Origin: Saprospiraceae bacterium
Lineage (GTDB): Bacteria; Bacteroidota; Bacteroidia; Chitinophagales; Saprospiraceae
Reading direction: 5' to 3'
DNA: 64,000 nt
Assembly (NCBI GenBank): GCA_016787525.1
Contig: JAEUUP010000026.1
Coordinates: 1 to 64,000 of the forward strand
In this document: one piece after another, positions 18,457-28,432 of the stretch
How positions within the stretch are numbered: the first letter of the stretch is position 1
Layout: every line of letters begins with the position of its first letter
Notes under the pieces: generated by a model
What the model was told of the DNA's origin: nothing
Databases searched by the model: none
Seen by the model: only the letters and a program-made list of their open reading frames with translations
Made by a program: the position numbers and the translations under genes

Positions 18457-18493
18457 AAAAAGAAGGCTACTTGGCATGATACCAAATAGCCTA
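18457..18493 (-). terminator. terminator of the Ig-repeat gene unit
   Basis: On the minus strand a stem of 11 pairs with one mismatch (18482-18492 with 18464-18474) runs into a T-rich tract. It lies 33 bases after the stop at 18526. Confidence 0.75.
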
Positions 18494-18525
18494 TGAAATG
18501 TATAAAACTAACACGATTTGACAAG

Positions 18526-20697
18526 TCAATTGCAACAACCATTGCCAGCGCACGATAGCAACTGTACCCGATAGCGTATAGTTGTGGCTAAAAGGGGTGT
18601 TGTATAAGTATTATTGATTGCACCTGAGATATTAGTCCATGTAACTCCATTGGGACTTGATTGCCATTGATAGGTGCATGAGCCTAAGCCTCCTACACTA
18701 CTAGCAGATAAAACCCTACTTGAGCCAACACAAACGGTTTCGGGTAGAGTCAATATAGATACAACAGGATCGCTGACAATGGTAACGGGAACAGAGTTGG
18801 AATACACTGTATCGCAAACTGTTCCTGCTGAGGAGGTAACTCTAACACGATAATAAGTAGTACCTGTTACTGTACTGAGGGGGGTGTAAGTTGAAGCTGT
18901 TGCGCTTGATATATCAGTCCAAGATACACCTGTCGAGCCGCCATTTTGCCATTGATAAGTCACTGGAGAAGTTCCTCCCGAGGTTGTGACACTCAATGAT
19001 TGGTTGCCACCTATACATTCCGAAAAGCTACTCGACAATGAGGTAATGGTAGGACTAGGATTAGGTATAACTGTTATAAAGGCACTTTGTGTTATCGTCA
19101 AAGTGGGTATTTTAAATTCAATATTATCAATAGCAAGATCGTTGCCGTCTGTCACAGAGGGTGTACCATTTTGCTCTACGATGGCATAAATTTTCAAATT
19201 TACAGATGTTTGAGTAGGACCTGTGATTGAGGCATAAGTGGTTTGTACCCAAGAGTTTGTCACATATTGAGACTGTCCAATAGATACATTATCCACTACA
19301 TATTCCACTTTAGGGATTTTATCTTGTCCTAGCTGATTGACAGCGAACCTTTGCCACGATGAAAAATTATAGCAAGTATTGGGTTGTACACTGACATTTT
19401 GTTCCCAAACCAATGTACGAGCAGGTGTCGTTCCAACTAATGCTGGCGGTTTGGCATCTACGTACATGAAGTAGTTGCCTTGCTGTGCAGGTAGTGTCCC
19501 CCAAAAAGCAAAGCACTGATAGTTGCTGATACCAATACTATATTCACCATTAGATATGAAAGTTGAACTGTTGCCGCAGGCTTTATAGCTGTATTCATTC
19601 GTAAAACCTGAATTACCAGATTCAAAGCTGCCGTTTGTCACTCTATTAGTAGCTCCTACTTGGGTAACTGTGACCGTATAGTTTGTGTTGGATAATGGAT
19701 TGACAGTGATACTTTGAGTCGTTGCCCCATTACTCCATTGATAATTACAGCTACCTGTCGGACACGATGCGGTCAAAGTTGTTTGTTGTCCACTACAAAG
19801 TATGGTTCGACCACTCAATGTCGAAAGAAGTTGGCATGAATTACTGAGGGGGGTGCAAGCAATATTGGCAAAAGTAGAAATACCTGATTTATTCCCTCTG
19901 ATAGAGATTGTTCTTTCTGGGGCACCACTTGAATGAGAACCCTGAATGCCCATACGTACCTTGAATGAGTTGACCGTTGTGTAAACTACACCAACACCAT
20001 AGTTGGGGTTATTTCCTGTTGGATCGTCTGCATATAAACCACTACTAATGGCTTCGCTGAACATTCTGTCGTTGCCTGACAAATTGGTTACTTCGATACG
20101 ACTACTGCTTGATAAAGCGTAGAATGAGTTGATAGCCCTAAAGGTGACATAGTCTGTATAGGGTTTATTAATATCACCTTCTCCATCAATATCAAAAGCA
20201 GATAGTAAAAGGTCACGGGGTGTTATTAATGTAAAAGAATTAGCGTTAACCAACTGAACAGAGTAATCCACATATGGATTCTGGTTTGGAAACCCTCTAA
20301 TTTGTTGACTAAAACCGACATGGAAAATTTGGCTAAAATTAGTTACATTATTGATGGCTTCAATACGTACTAGAGCATCAACACCTGTTGCAACATTATT
20401 GAAGCGATAGACAGCACCTACAGTCTTAGTAGTCCCAGAAATAAGAGTAGGATTAGATGAAAAAGATAATTCCAGTAAATTACTAGTTGTTGCGCCACAA
20501 TCTGGGTCGAAACAATCTACTAAGCCATCACCATCGTCATCAATCCCGTTATTACACACTTCTGTTGCTGTGTTTTCTTGAATCTTTTGTGTATTGTCTA
20601 ATACTGATTTATGATGAGTGTTGAAGGCTATATTTTGTGCTTTCATCTCACACAAACAAATCAAAAATATAAAAATCAATCTAACAGTTTTACCCAT
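18526..20697 (-). CDS. large secreted Ig-repeat surface protein, paralogue 1
   Basis: A 723-residue exported protein. Signal peptide at residues 1-20. A MopE-like Asp-rich segment follows (CNNGIDDDGDGLVDCFDPDC, about residues 48-67), probably binding calcium. The middle contains a carbohydrate-binding-like region (VTNGSFESGNSGF) and Ig/PKD-type modules of the form YQW(S/Q)NG. The last about 150 residues are two such modules near-identical to those of the two neighbours, ending exactly in CAGNGCCN and a TGA stop. No type IX secretion C-terminal domain is recognisable, which is odd for this class. It is the last gene of a three-gene run; gap to the upstream gene is 67 bases. Dispersed words at 18873 and 19842 encode TPLS. 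Confidence 0.82.
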   Translation of the reverse strand: MGKTVRLIFIFLICLCEMKAQNIAFNTHHKSVLDNTQKIQENTATEVCNNGIDDDGDGLVDCFDPDCGATTSNLLELSFSSNPTLISGTTKTVGAVYRFNNVATGVDALVRIEAINNVTNFSQIFHVGFSQQIRGFPNQNPYVDYSVQLVNANSFTLITPRDLLLSAFDIDGEGDINKPYTDYVTFRAINSFYALSSSSRIEVTNLSGNDRMFSEAISSGLYADDPTGNNPNYGVGVVYTTVNSFKVRMGIQGSHSSGAPERTISIRGNKSGISTFANIACTPLSNSCQLLSTLSGRTILCSGQQTTLTASCPTGSCNYQWSNGATTQSITVNPLSNTNYTVTVTQVGATNRVTNGSFESGNSGFTNEYSYKACGNSSTFISNGEYSIGISNYQCFAFWGTLPAQQGNYFMYVDAKPPALVGTTPARTLVWEQNVSVQPNTCYNFSSWQRFAVNQLGQDKIPKVEYVVDNVSIGQSQYVTNSWVQTTYASITGPTQTSVNLKIYAIVEQNGTPSVTDGNDLAIDNIEFKIPTLTITQSAFITVIPNPSPTITSLSSSFSECIGGNQSLSVTTSGGTSPVTYQWQNGGSTGVSWTDISSATASTYTPLSTVTGTTYYRVRVTSSAGTVCDTVYSNSVPVTIVSDPVVSILTLPETVCVGSSRVLSASSVGGLGSCTYQWQSSPNGVTWTNISGAINNTYTTPLLATTIRYRVQLLSCAGNGCCN

Positions 20698-20764
20698 ATT
20701 GGTTCACTTTTATTAAAAAATGGTATGTTGCGTGTAAGTTAATCTCTCAAATTGTAAAATTGAG

Positions 20765-23059
20765 TTAGTTACAACACCCATTGCCCGCACATGCCATAAG
20801 TTGCGCTCGGTAGCGGGTGGTGGTAGTCAATACAGTTGTTGTATAAGAGTTAGTGGTTGCACCTGAAATATTTGTCCAAGTTGTACCATCGGGGCTAGAT
20901 TGCCATTGGTATGTACACGAGCCTATGCCTCCCGACGAACTCGCATTTAAGGTCAAAGAAGCTCCAACACAAACAGTTGTTGGCAAAGTCGAAATTGTGA
21001 CGACAGGGTCACTCACCACGACTACGGTTGCGGCACTTGAGAATAAAGTATCGCAAGCAGAGCCTGCCGATGATGTGACTCTAACTCTATAAAGTGTTGT
21101 ACCTGTACTATTACTGAGGGGGGTGTAAGTCGAAGCCGTTGCACCTGATATATTAATCCATAAAGTACCCGTAGAGCCGCCATTTTGCCATTGATAGGTC
21201 AATGGTGGTGTTCCTCCTATGGCTGTGACACTCAATGATTGGGTGCCTCCCACACATTCGGTGAAACCACCTGAAAAAGTGCTTATGGTCGGCATTGGAT
21301 AAACAGTAATGGTGAACGACCGAGCAGTACCTGTACAACCATTAGCAATAGGCGTGACAGTGATAGTTGCCACAGTTGGGCTTGAGCCTGTATTGGTGAC
21401 TGTAAAAGAATTTATATCACCTGCACCGTTTGCAGCTAAGCCAATGCTTGTATTGGTGTTTGTCCAATTATAAACTGTTCCTGCAACGGCCGAACCTGTG
21501 AAGTTAATGGCTGTCGTTGTACCACCTACACATACCGATTGGTTGGTAGGTTGATTTACTGAGGGGTTGGGTTTGACGGTGACTGTGATGCAATTGCTTA
21601 TTGCAAAACAAGGTATTCCGTTTAGGGTCGAAGTGGTAATAACCCTGTAATATGTTGTCTGGGTCAAACCACTTGGCGGGTCGTAAGTGGCACTAGTAGC
21701 CCCACTGATATTTGAAAAAGATGAACCACATCCACTCGTATTGCTTTGCCATTGATAAGTTAATGTGCCTGAACCTGTCGCAGCCGTAGTGACGGTAAAA
21801 GCAGCTGGGTCTCCGCCTGAGCAGATAGATTGGTCGGTCGCAATGGTACTGGATGTGACTGTGTTGACAGAAAGAGTGACTGTTTTTGTGGCGTAGCATC
21901 CATTCGCATCAGTAACAATGGCTGTGTAATTTCCTGCTTGCGATGTTGACACATTACTAATGCTGTAGAATTGGGATGATGAAACCTGTACCCCACTTGG
22001 ATTCAGCCATTTGTAGGTGTAGGGTGATGTACCCCCATTGGCTGAGAACATAGACAACAAAGCAATAGAACCTTCACAAGTCGTGACGTTATTAGCAGTA
22101 AAAGTAATATCTGGACATGGCGTGTACGTAAACCCTGGTACTCGGATAGCTTGGTCGTCACTAACCCCATTTGTAGCACCGTTGGCAGCATACCACCAAT
22201 TGTAGTATGATGCGCCACCTGCCTGTTCGGCAGCCGCATCTTCAGGACCATTTGAGTAAACAATATCTAAAGTCGTAATAGGCACACCATTAGAACTGAC
22301 AGTAACAGCACCAGCGACATTGTCGGGGCTAATATCACCCGTAGCATTGGTGTTGTAAGTGGCTTTCACCGTTTGCGTACCTGAGTTGTACGTTAATGCA
22401 CTGCCTATATTCGAAAAGCTCAAAGGCACATTCCCTGTTGCACCCGAAGCTATAAATCGGACTTCATCTTGGTATGAATTACCTGGAGCTTCATACTGAT
22501 TGAAGTTATTATATGTATAAGCCAATCCGATGTAATCAATATCTGTGATTGTAAAATTATTGAGATAAATCGGTCTTGAGAAAGTAAACCTCAGCGTCAC
22601 CTCTTCTGCAGAAGTTTTGGTTTTGATGCCATAAGTCAAATAATTTAATCCATAGCCACCATTGGTTTGTGTATAAATGGGATCACAATCGGAATCCCAC
22701 GGGTCAACAATTGAACCTGAAACACTATAAATATTCGCTAATTCTGTTCCCGTTGCTCCAGGAAAAGGCGTACAACTACCTGTTGCATCGTAAGGATGTG
22801 GCGAACCTAGGTTAGGGTCACAGTTTCGATTGTTAGGGTCTACAATGGTTACAGTGACAGTCAATCCACTAGGTAAAGTATAAATACGTCCACCTGTATT
22901 GGCATCGCTGGCATTCCACACTTGTCCTGATGTACCATTAAACCATGAAAAAGTCGTTTGAGCTTCTGTTGATTGACCCATCAATAGAAGCGATAAAAAC
23001 AGAAAAGCGCATCTTTTTCGTCTTTGCCAATACATTGCTTTTGAACAATAATTATACAA
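20765..23059 (-). CDS. large secreted Ig-repeat surface protein, paralogue 2
   Basis: A 764-residue exported protein. The signal peptide runs to about residue 34 (…LFLSLLLMGQSTEAQ); Met9 is an alternative start. The N-terminal third is a unique domain with Tyr/Asn/Gly-rich strands. Five or more Ig/PKD-like modules follow, each with a YxW motif and a paired cysteine pattern. The final two modules and the last eight residues (CAGNGCCN, stop TAA) match both neighbours. Likely a cell-surface adhesin or structural protein, but the ligand is unknown. Dispersed words at 21112 (TPLS) and 21557 (NPSV). Confidence 0.82.
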   Translation of the reverse strand: MYNYCSKAMYWQRRKRCAFLFLSLLLMGQSTEAQTTFSWFNGTSGQVWNASDANTGGRIYTLPSGLTVTVTIVDPNNRNCDPNLGSPHPYDATGSCTPFPGATGTELANIYSVSGSIVDPWDSDCDPIYTQTNGGYGLNYLTYGIKTKTSAEEVTLRFTFSRPIYLNNFTITDIDYIGLAYTYNNFNQYEAPGNSYQDEVRFIASGATGNVPLSFSNIGSALTYNSGTQTVKATYNTNATGDISPDNVAGAVTVSSNGVPITTLDIVYSNGPEDAAAEQAGGASYYNWWYAANGATNGVSDDQAIRVPGFTYTPCPDITFTANNVTTCEGSIALLSMFSANGGTSPYTYKWLNPSGVQVSSSQFYSISNVSTSQAGNYTAIVTDANGCYATKTVTLSVNTVTSSTIATDQSICSGGDPAAFTVTTAATGSGTLTYQWQSNTSGCGSSFSNISGATSATYDPPSGLTQTTYYRVITTSTLNGIPCFAISNCITVTVKPNPSVNQPTNQSVCVGGTTTAINFTGSAVAGTVYNWTNTNTSIGLAANGAGDINSFTVTNTGSSPTVATITVTPIANGCTGTARSFTITVYPMPTISTFSGGFTECVGGTQSLSVTAIGGTPPLTYQWQNGGSTGTLWINISGATASTYTPLSNSTGTTLYRVRVTSSAGSACDTLFSSAATVVVVSDPVVTISTLPTTVCVGASLTLNASSSGGIGSCTYQWQSSPDGTTWTNISGATTNSYTTTVLTTTTRYRAQLMACAGNGCCN

Positions 23060-23100
23060 TTTTTTAGATTTTAGAGATATTTAATAAGATGACTGCTGTA

Positions 23101-26100
23101 CTAATTGCAACAACCATTGCCCGTACACGACACCAATTGCACTCTATAGCGTGTGGTTGCGCCCAAACTGGTCACATTATAAGTCGTCCCTGTCGCACCA
23201 CTGATATTCGTCCAAGTTGTCCCATTAGGGCTAGATTGCCATTGAATGGTACACGAACCTGTTCCTACACTGGGTGTTGCAGTTAAAGTAACATTAGCAC
23301 CCACACAGACAATAGATGGTGGAATGCTCACCGATACTGAGGGGTCATTCACAATAGTCACAGGTGTTTCTGTTGATGTTACTGAATTGCACCCTGTACC
23401 TCCTGCTGATGAGATGACTACCTGAAAGTACATTGAACCAGAGGTTGTACTTGGTGGTGTATATGAACTCGCTGTTGCTCCTGTTATATTCGTATAAATA
23501 CCACCTAATGTTGCACTGCTTTGCCATTGATATGTTAATGGTGCATAACCGCCCGTGGCCACAACACTCAATGATAAAGTGCCTCCAATACATTCTGAGA
23601 TAGAAGATGGTTGTGTGATAATAGATACAACTGGATTGACATTAACTTGCGCCGAATTAGTCGCAATACATCCATTCGATTTCGTAAAAGTGACAGAATA
23701 CGAGCCTGCCTGAGTGAGTTGCACAGCAGAGATAGACGGGTTTTGCATTGTAGAAGTAAAACCGTTGGGTCCTGACCAATTATATGTACCCGTACCACTA
23801 CCCGTAGCAGTTAATAAAGCTATCGCACCAACACAGTTATCTGACCCTGAACTAGTGACAGATGCATTACAACTTGGTTCAAAACCGATATCATATGTAT
23901 GATTGTTCTCACCATAGTAACCTGTCGTTAAATTTATTATGCCATTAGAGCCTGATTTTGACATATCATTGTCAATAAGGTCATTACTATTGGTGTTTGC
24001 ATCTGTTATACTGAGGGGTTTACCACCTAAAGCGGCTTGACTCAAAATGATACGAATTTGATAACTTGTATTGGGCAATAAACCTGTAAAAATGTATTGC
24101 CCATTAACATCTGTGTTGATAGTTGATACGAGTGTACTGCCTTGATACAATTGTACCTGAATGCCCGCTAAGCCTACTTCCCCTGCATCTTGTACGCCAT
24201 CACGGTCGGTATCCAACCAAACCCTGTTTCCTACTTCAATTGGTGCAGGGTCGCAAAGTGTTTCTAGGTCACCCAAGCCAGTTGCTTTGCCACTACCGCC
24301 AGGCGTACCTGAGTCATAAACGACATAGCGATACAAGTCCCCTCCGCTGGTGTTACTCAATGCAATAACGCCACCTGAATACCACGCATAAGAGTCTTGA
24401 GAACTCATAAGAATAGAGCTATTACCAGCAGAAAAAGCAATACTGCCCGCTCCTAATTCATTAAAATGTTCAGTAGCGTTGGTAAGTGGGCCATGATCGC
24501 CCCAATAATATTCTGCATAAGTGAAAGGTTTAACAGAAGGGTTAGGACAACTGGCTACACCTGACTGGGTATAAGTTGTTCCAGTTTTACAAAACCTCAA
24601 CACATCACCATAGGTATTACCTTCTAACAAGGTCGTATTTGTTGCAGTAGGATCTGCATAGTAGTTTTGGTTACCCGCCTGAAGACCACCTCTATCACCA
24701 ACAGATACCACCATAGAACCATCTATATCGAATTCAAGATCACTAACCATTGGCTGAGCAATATAAAATTGAGCTGTCGCATTGGATAACCAAGGCTGAA
24801 ATTGAAAGGTACTACTTAGACTATACGCATATCGCGTATAGTCTAAAGCAAAATCTTTGACATAACTGAAACCAGCAGCAGGGTTGGCTGGGTTGAAAGA
24901 TAAAACAAAACCGCGCATATTTGCAGGAGTCCAAGGTGTTGCTTCACCTGAGCAAACAGCTCCAATATAAACCAATCCTTTATAATATTTTACAGCCCAA
25001 GGGCGAAAATCATTGGCATTTGTAGCACATGAATAACCCGATGGCAAAGCAACTGTATAACCTCCTACAATATCGGAAGCTGTAGGGGTTACTGAGGGGT
25101 TGACATTTTTGATGCCATATAATTTTTTATCGTTCAGATTCATAAACCACAATGTATCGCCTCGGTCGTTGAAGTCCATACCACCAATACCTCTTTTGCC
25201 AACCTGATTGAATGCTTCAGCATCCCATGTTGGTGAACCAGGTGCAGTTGACAATGTATTAGCAGTTGTCCCGTTTCGTGTATCGCTACCCGTATTGACA
25301 CCAATTGTATTGACATTAATCCAATTAGAAACCGTTGGTGTGGTGGGAGTTGTCATATTTATTTTGTAAATACCACCCGTCCCCAACGGACCAAACCCAG
25401 CAAAGCGACGCATGACAGCACTTGCAAAAGCATATTTCGTTGTTTTTTGGTAAGCAACGCCCCAAGTTGCCCCGATTTGGCTAGCCCTTGCCACATGTAT
25501 AGGTGCTGCATTTTGCCCTGCAACATCCCAATCGTGATTAGCAGATTTATAAGGAAAAGCAACCATGACATCTAAATTAGAAACTGCAGGTGCTTGAGGA
25601 TTGCCATTGACATAACAAGGTGTAATGACATACGGATTGGTTGTTTGACAATAGTTCGCAGGATAATTAATACCCATGTTGGCAGTACACGTTCCTGAAT
25701 TAATAAACTGAACCGACGTACCAGAACTACTGCCCGCTGCGCCTGATTGCAAATAGCTATCAGACCAAGAATATTCTAAGCGATAAGGCTGTCCTGCTGT
25801 TAATCCAGTTAGTTTGAAAACACCTGTGGATGCCGTTGTTTGGGTCGTCACCAAAGTCCCCGCTGAGTTATAAGCGCGCACAGTCACACTGGTGGCACCT
25901 CCTTCACCCGCTTCACGTGTACCACTGGCATTCGCATCATGGTACACTACCCCCCCAATTTCAGTACCCGCACAAGTTGCATAGCTGTTTGAACCAACGG
26001 TAACTGTCTGGGTTGTCCAACCGCATACCCAATTACCTCCAGTACTTCTCCATGCCGTTATCGTATATGTACCTGCTGCTAAACCAGTCAAAACTTTGGT

Positions 26101-26340
26101 TCTGACGGTAGCCGTATCTTTTACCTCTGTGTACATTTCAGAGCCAGTGATGCCATAATAGATGTAATACTGACTGCCTACGGGTGCTGCGATAGAAATC
26201 TTACCATCAGTCGCACCAGGGTTAGACGCATTCGTAACCGTTATCGTTGTACCACAAGGCCCAGCAATTTGACCATTCAATATTTCTATCCCCAAAAACA
26301 AGCTCACAAATAGGATAGCAAGTCTTTTTTTTAAAACCAT
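23101..26340 (-). CDS. large secreted Ig-repeat surface protein, paralogue 3, with SdrD-like B domains
   Basis: About 1079 residues from the ATG at 26338-26340; the frame is open to 26406, but the internal Met gives the natural signal peptide MVLKKRLAILFVSLFLG. Two Cna/SdrD-type B domains are visible (VYHDANASGTREAGEGG near the N terminus and VWLDTDRDGVQDAGEVG further on), each with a calcium-like DxDxD loop. They flank a long domain that resembles a beta-propeller (repeated DTLWFMNLNDKKLYGI-like strands). The C terminus is two Ig modules ending CTGNGCCN with stop TAG, as in the two paralogues downstream. The dispersed word with eight Gs (26340-26353) overlaps the start codon. Confidence 0.8.
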   Translation of the reverse strand: MVLKKRLAILFVSLFLGIEILNGQIAGPCGTTITVTNASNPGATDGKISIAAPVGSQYYIYYGITGSEMYTEVKDTATVRTKVLTGLAAGTYTITAWRSTGGNWVCGWTTQTVTVGSNSYATCAGTEIGGVVYHDANASGTREAGEGGATSVTVRAYNSAGTLVTTQTTASTGVFKLTGLTAGQPYRLEYSWSDSYLQSGAAGSSSGTSVQFINSGTCTANMGINYPANYCQTTNPYVITPCYVNGNPQAPAVSNLDVMVAFPYKSANHDWDVAGQNAAPIHVARASQIGATWGVAYQKTTKYAFASAVMRRFAGFGPLGTGGIYKINMTTPTTPTVSNWINVNTIGVNTGSDTRNGTTANTLSTAPGSPTWDAEAFNQVGKRGIGGMDFNDRGDTLWFMNLNDKKLYGIKNVNPSVTPTASDIVGGYTVALPSGYSCATNANDFRPWAVKYYKGLVYIGAVCSGEATPWTPANMRGFVLSFNPANPAAGFSYVKDFALDYTRYAYSLSSTFQFQPWLSNATAQFYIAQPMVSDLEFDIDGSMVVSVGDRGGLQAGNQNYYADPTATNTTLLEGNTYGDVLRFCKTGTTYTQSGVASCPNPSVKPFTYAEYYWGDHGPLTNATEHFNELGAGSIAFSAGNSSILMSSQDSYAWYSGGVIALSNTSGGDLYRYVVYDSGTPGGSGKATGLGDLETLCDPAPIEVGNRVWLDTDRDGVQDAGEVGLAGIQVQLYQGSTLVSTINTDVNGQYIFTGLLPNTSYQIRIILSQAALGGKPLSITDANTNSNDLIDNDMSKSGSNGIINLTTGYYGENNHTYDIGFEPSCNASVTSSGSDNCVGAIALLTATGSGTGTYNWSGPNGFTSTMQNPSISAVQLTQAGSYSVTFTKSNGCIATNSAQVNVNPVVSIITQPSSISECIGGTLSLSVVATGGYAPLTYQWQSSATLGGIYTNITGATASSYTPPSTTSGSMYFQVVISSAGGTGCNSVTSTETPVTIVNDPSVSVSIPPSIVCVGANVTLTATPSVGTGSCTIQWQSSPNGTTWTNISGATGTTYNVTSLGATTRYRVQLVSCTGNGCCN

Positions 26341-26406
26341 ACTGAGGGGGGGGAGTAATGTGTTTATTCGTCCAAAGGGATAGGACTGATAGTTAGATAA
26401 TTCCAT

Positions 26407-27003
26407 AAGTTATGCCCTTAAATTTTTTTAGAATAAGAGGGCGACAGCCTTCTACTTTTGTATTTACAGTCAATGTGACATTGTTGCGTTAATTCGAAAC
26501 GCTTTTACGCATTTTTCGTCTTGTAAACCATAGTCTGCACCTCGTGAAACATATGACAAAAATTACACCAACTATCAATTTGGTTTGGTAACATCAAAAA
26601 AATATGCTAAAAATCAGTTCATAGGAAAATTGAATGAGTTTTGTGTTAAAAGACATTTGTTGAAATTGTCTTTCAGTTCAACTGCGCTTGCCAACAGTTT
26701 TCTCTTTGTTTTCGAGGTTTCAATCATAGTTGTTGATTTTTTTACAATGTTACATATTTAAAGCAGTTGCTTTCATCTCTCATACAACTACACTTTGTGA
26801 CAGACTTAAATGCGGTAAAAACTTTGCTTTAATTTTAATTTTAATTTTTAACAAGCTTATAAAAAATCTATTAAAAGCCTAATTAAATGTACTTCTAACT
26901 ACCAAAAATCACTATTTGTTACACAATTTCGGCTTTGTTTTATCTTAAAAATCGGACTACATTTCGGCGTGATTTTCGCTTATAAGCTTAAAAAAGTAAT
27001 AAA
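26407..27003. other. divergent intergenic region
   Basis: About 600 AT-rich bases between the Ig-repeat unit and the phosphatase gene. TACTTTTG at 26453-26460 matches the Bacteroidota -7 element but lies far from the rightward gene. No gene, RNA or clear hairpin is recognised. Confidence 0.45.
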
Positions 27004-28431
27004 ATGTCAAAAACTCTTGTTTATGCCCTTGCGCTCTTGTGCCTCTCTGCATTTACCGCCTCTCCCTCAGTAGCGCAGCTTGAAAACAACCCTTTCATAA
27101 CAATTGATTGGAAACCTATAGTTTTAACCTCACCAGATGCCGTACTTTTCGTCGCAGCACCATCTTCCAAAAATAGATCAGCAGAGATTCAATCGGCTCA
27201 AAAAAACCTCGATAACTTGTCACTACAACAAAAAAGTCAAGTCGAACATTGGCAACAAAACCACCTCATCAGATGGAATGAGTTGACTCGTGAATTGATC
27301 GCTGCACACAATGCCCCGCCTATTTGCCTACCTGATAGTTCTGGTTATCCAACTCCCAATCGTGCGCGACCCAACGATACACCGCGTTATCCATTCGCTA
27401 CACCACCTTATGCTTCACGTGTTTTCGCATATGTGAGTGTTGCACAGCATGACGCTCTTCTAGTGGCTCGTTTTCATCAAAAAGCGACCCCCTCAGTATA
27501 TTTATCTGATGCTGCTGTCATATCTGGTGCTACAGTTGCAGTTTTGGCTCATCTGTTTCCTGCAGAAATGGAGTATCTTAAACAAAAAGAAGAAATTGCC
27601 TATTGGAGTATCTTAAAACAAAGTCGATTTACGCCTAATGAATTGGACGCAAGTCTCAAATTGGGTAAAGACATTGGCGAAAAAGTCATCATATTCGCAC
27701 AAAATGACGGCTACGACAATACCCCTTTCAATCCGAATCAATGGCAACAAAACCTCAATCGTCGCAAAAACGAAAATCAAATGGTGTGGCAAAGTAACCA
27801 AAAGCCTATTCGCGCACCTATTGAGCCATTTTTTGGTAATGTTAAAGCATGGTTCATCACCGACAAGGCAACTATTCGCCCCACGCCGCCACCATCCACC
27901 GAATCGGAAGAATTGAAAAAAGAAGTAGCTTTCGTGCAATTACACAGCCGTGTTAGTACAAAAGAAAAAATGCAAATTGTAACTCGATGGTCTGACGCAG
28001 AGTTTACACACACACCAATTGGACATTGGAATCTCATCGCTTGCGACTTATTTCAGAAAAATAAAACCGATGATGAGCAAAAAGTTCGCATATTAGCAAC
28101 ACTCAATCGCGCACTCATGGATGCTGCTATCGCTTGTTGGGAGGCTAAAACCTACTACTGTTATCCACGACCAACTCAAGTTGACAAAGATGTACATCGC
28201 CATCTACCATTGCCCAATTTCCCTTCCTATCCGTCAGGACATTCGTCCTTTTCGGGTGCTGCGGCTACGGTTTTGAGCCATTTTTTCCAGAATGAATCAC
28301 AAAAACTATTTGAAATGGCAGAAGAGGCTTCTATTTCAAGGGTTTATGCAGCTTTACATTTTCGGATGGATTGTGATGCAGGTATGGTTTTAGGGAAAAA
28401 GGTGGGTGAGTTGGCATTGAAAAATCAATAA
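27004..28431 (+). CDS. exported PAP2 / vanadium-haloperoxidase-fold phosphatase
   Basis: A 475-residue protein with an N-terminal signal peptide (cleavage after SVAQ, about residue 25). The full acid-phosphatase signature is present: KxxxxxxRP at residues 382-390 (KTYYCYPRP), PSGH at 410-413 and SRxxxxxHxxxD at 445-456 (SRVYAALHFRMD). Such enzymes hydrolyse phosphate esters or, with vanadate, can act as haloperoxidases; the substrate is not predictable. The N-terminal about 330 residues are mostly helical and not recognised. It is convergent with the next gene, with one base between their stops. Dispersed word at 27488 encodes TPSVY. Confidence 0.88.
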   Translation: MSKTLVYALALLCLSAFTASPSVAQLENNPFITIDWKPIVLTSPDAVLFVAAPSSKNRSAEIQSAQKNLDNLSLQQKSQVEHWQQNHLIRWNELTRELIAAHNAPPICLPDSSGYPTPNRARPNDTPRYPFATPPYASRVFAYVSVAQHDALLVARFHQKATPSVYLSDAAVISGATVAVLAHLFPAEMEYLKQKEEIAYWSILKQSRFTPNELDASLKLGKDIGEKVIIFAQNDGYDNTPFNPNQWQQNLNRRKNENQMVWQSNQKPIRAPIEPFFGNVKAWFITDKATIRPTPPPSTESEELKKEVAFVQLHSRVSTKEKMQIVTRWSDAEFTHTPIGHWNLIACDLFQKNKTDDEQKVRILATLNRALMDAAIACWEAKTYYCYPRPTQVDKDVHRHLPLPNFPSYPSGHSSFSGAAATVLSHFFQNESQKLFEMAEEASISRVYAALHFRMDCDAGMVLGKKVGELALKNQ

Positions 28432-28432
28432 A

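Noticed and set aside
18841-25100. TPLS/NPSV copies in Ig repeats as merely duplicated protein motifs
   Set aside because: The same DNA word occurs in unrelated genes and between genes, although duplication does explain why several Ig modules carry it at the same place.
18526-26406. One giant surface gene split by frameshifts
   Set aside because: Each of the three frames has its own signal peptide and a stop after the same conserved residues, with gaps of 67 and 41 bases.
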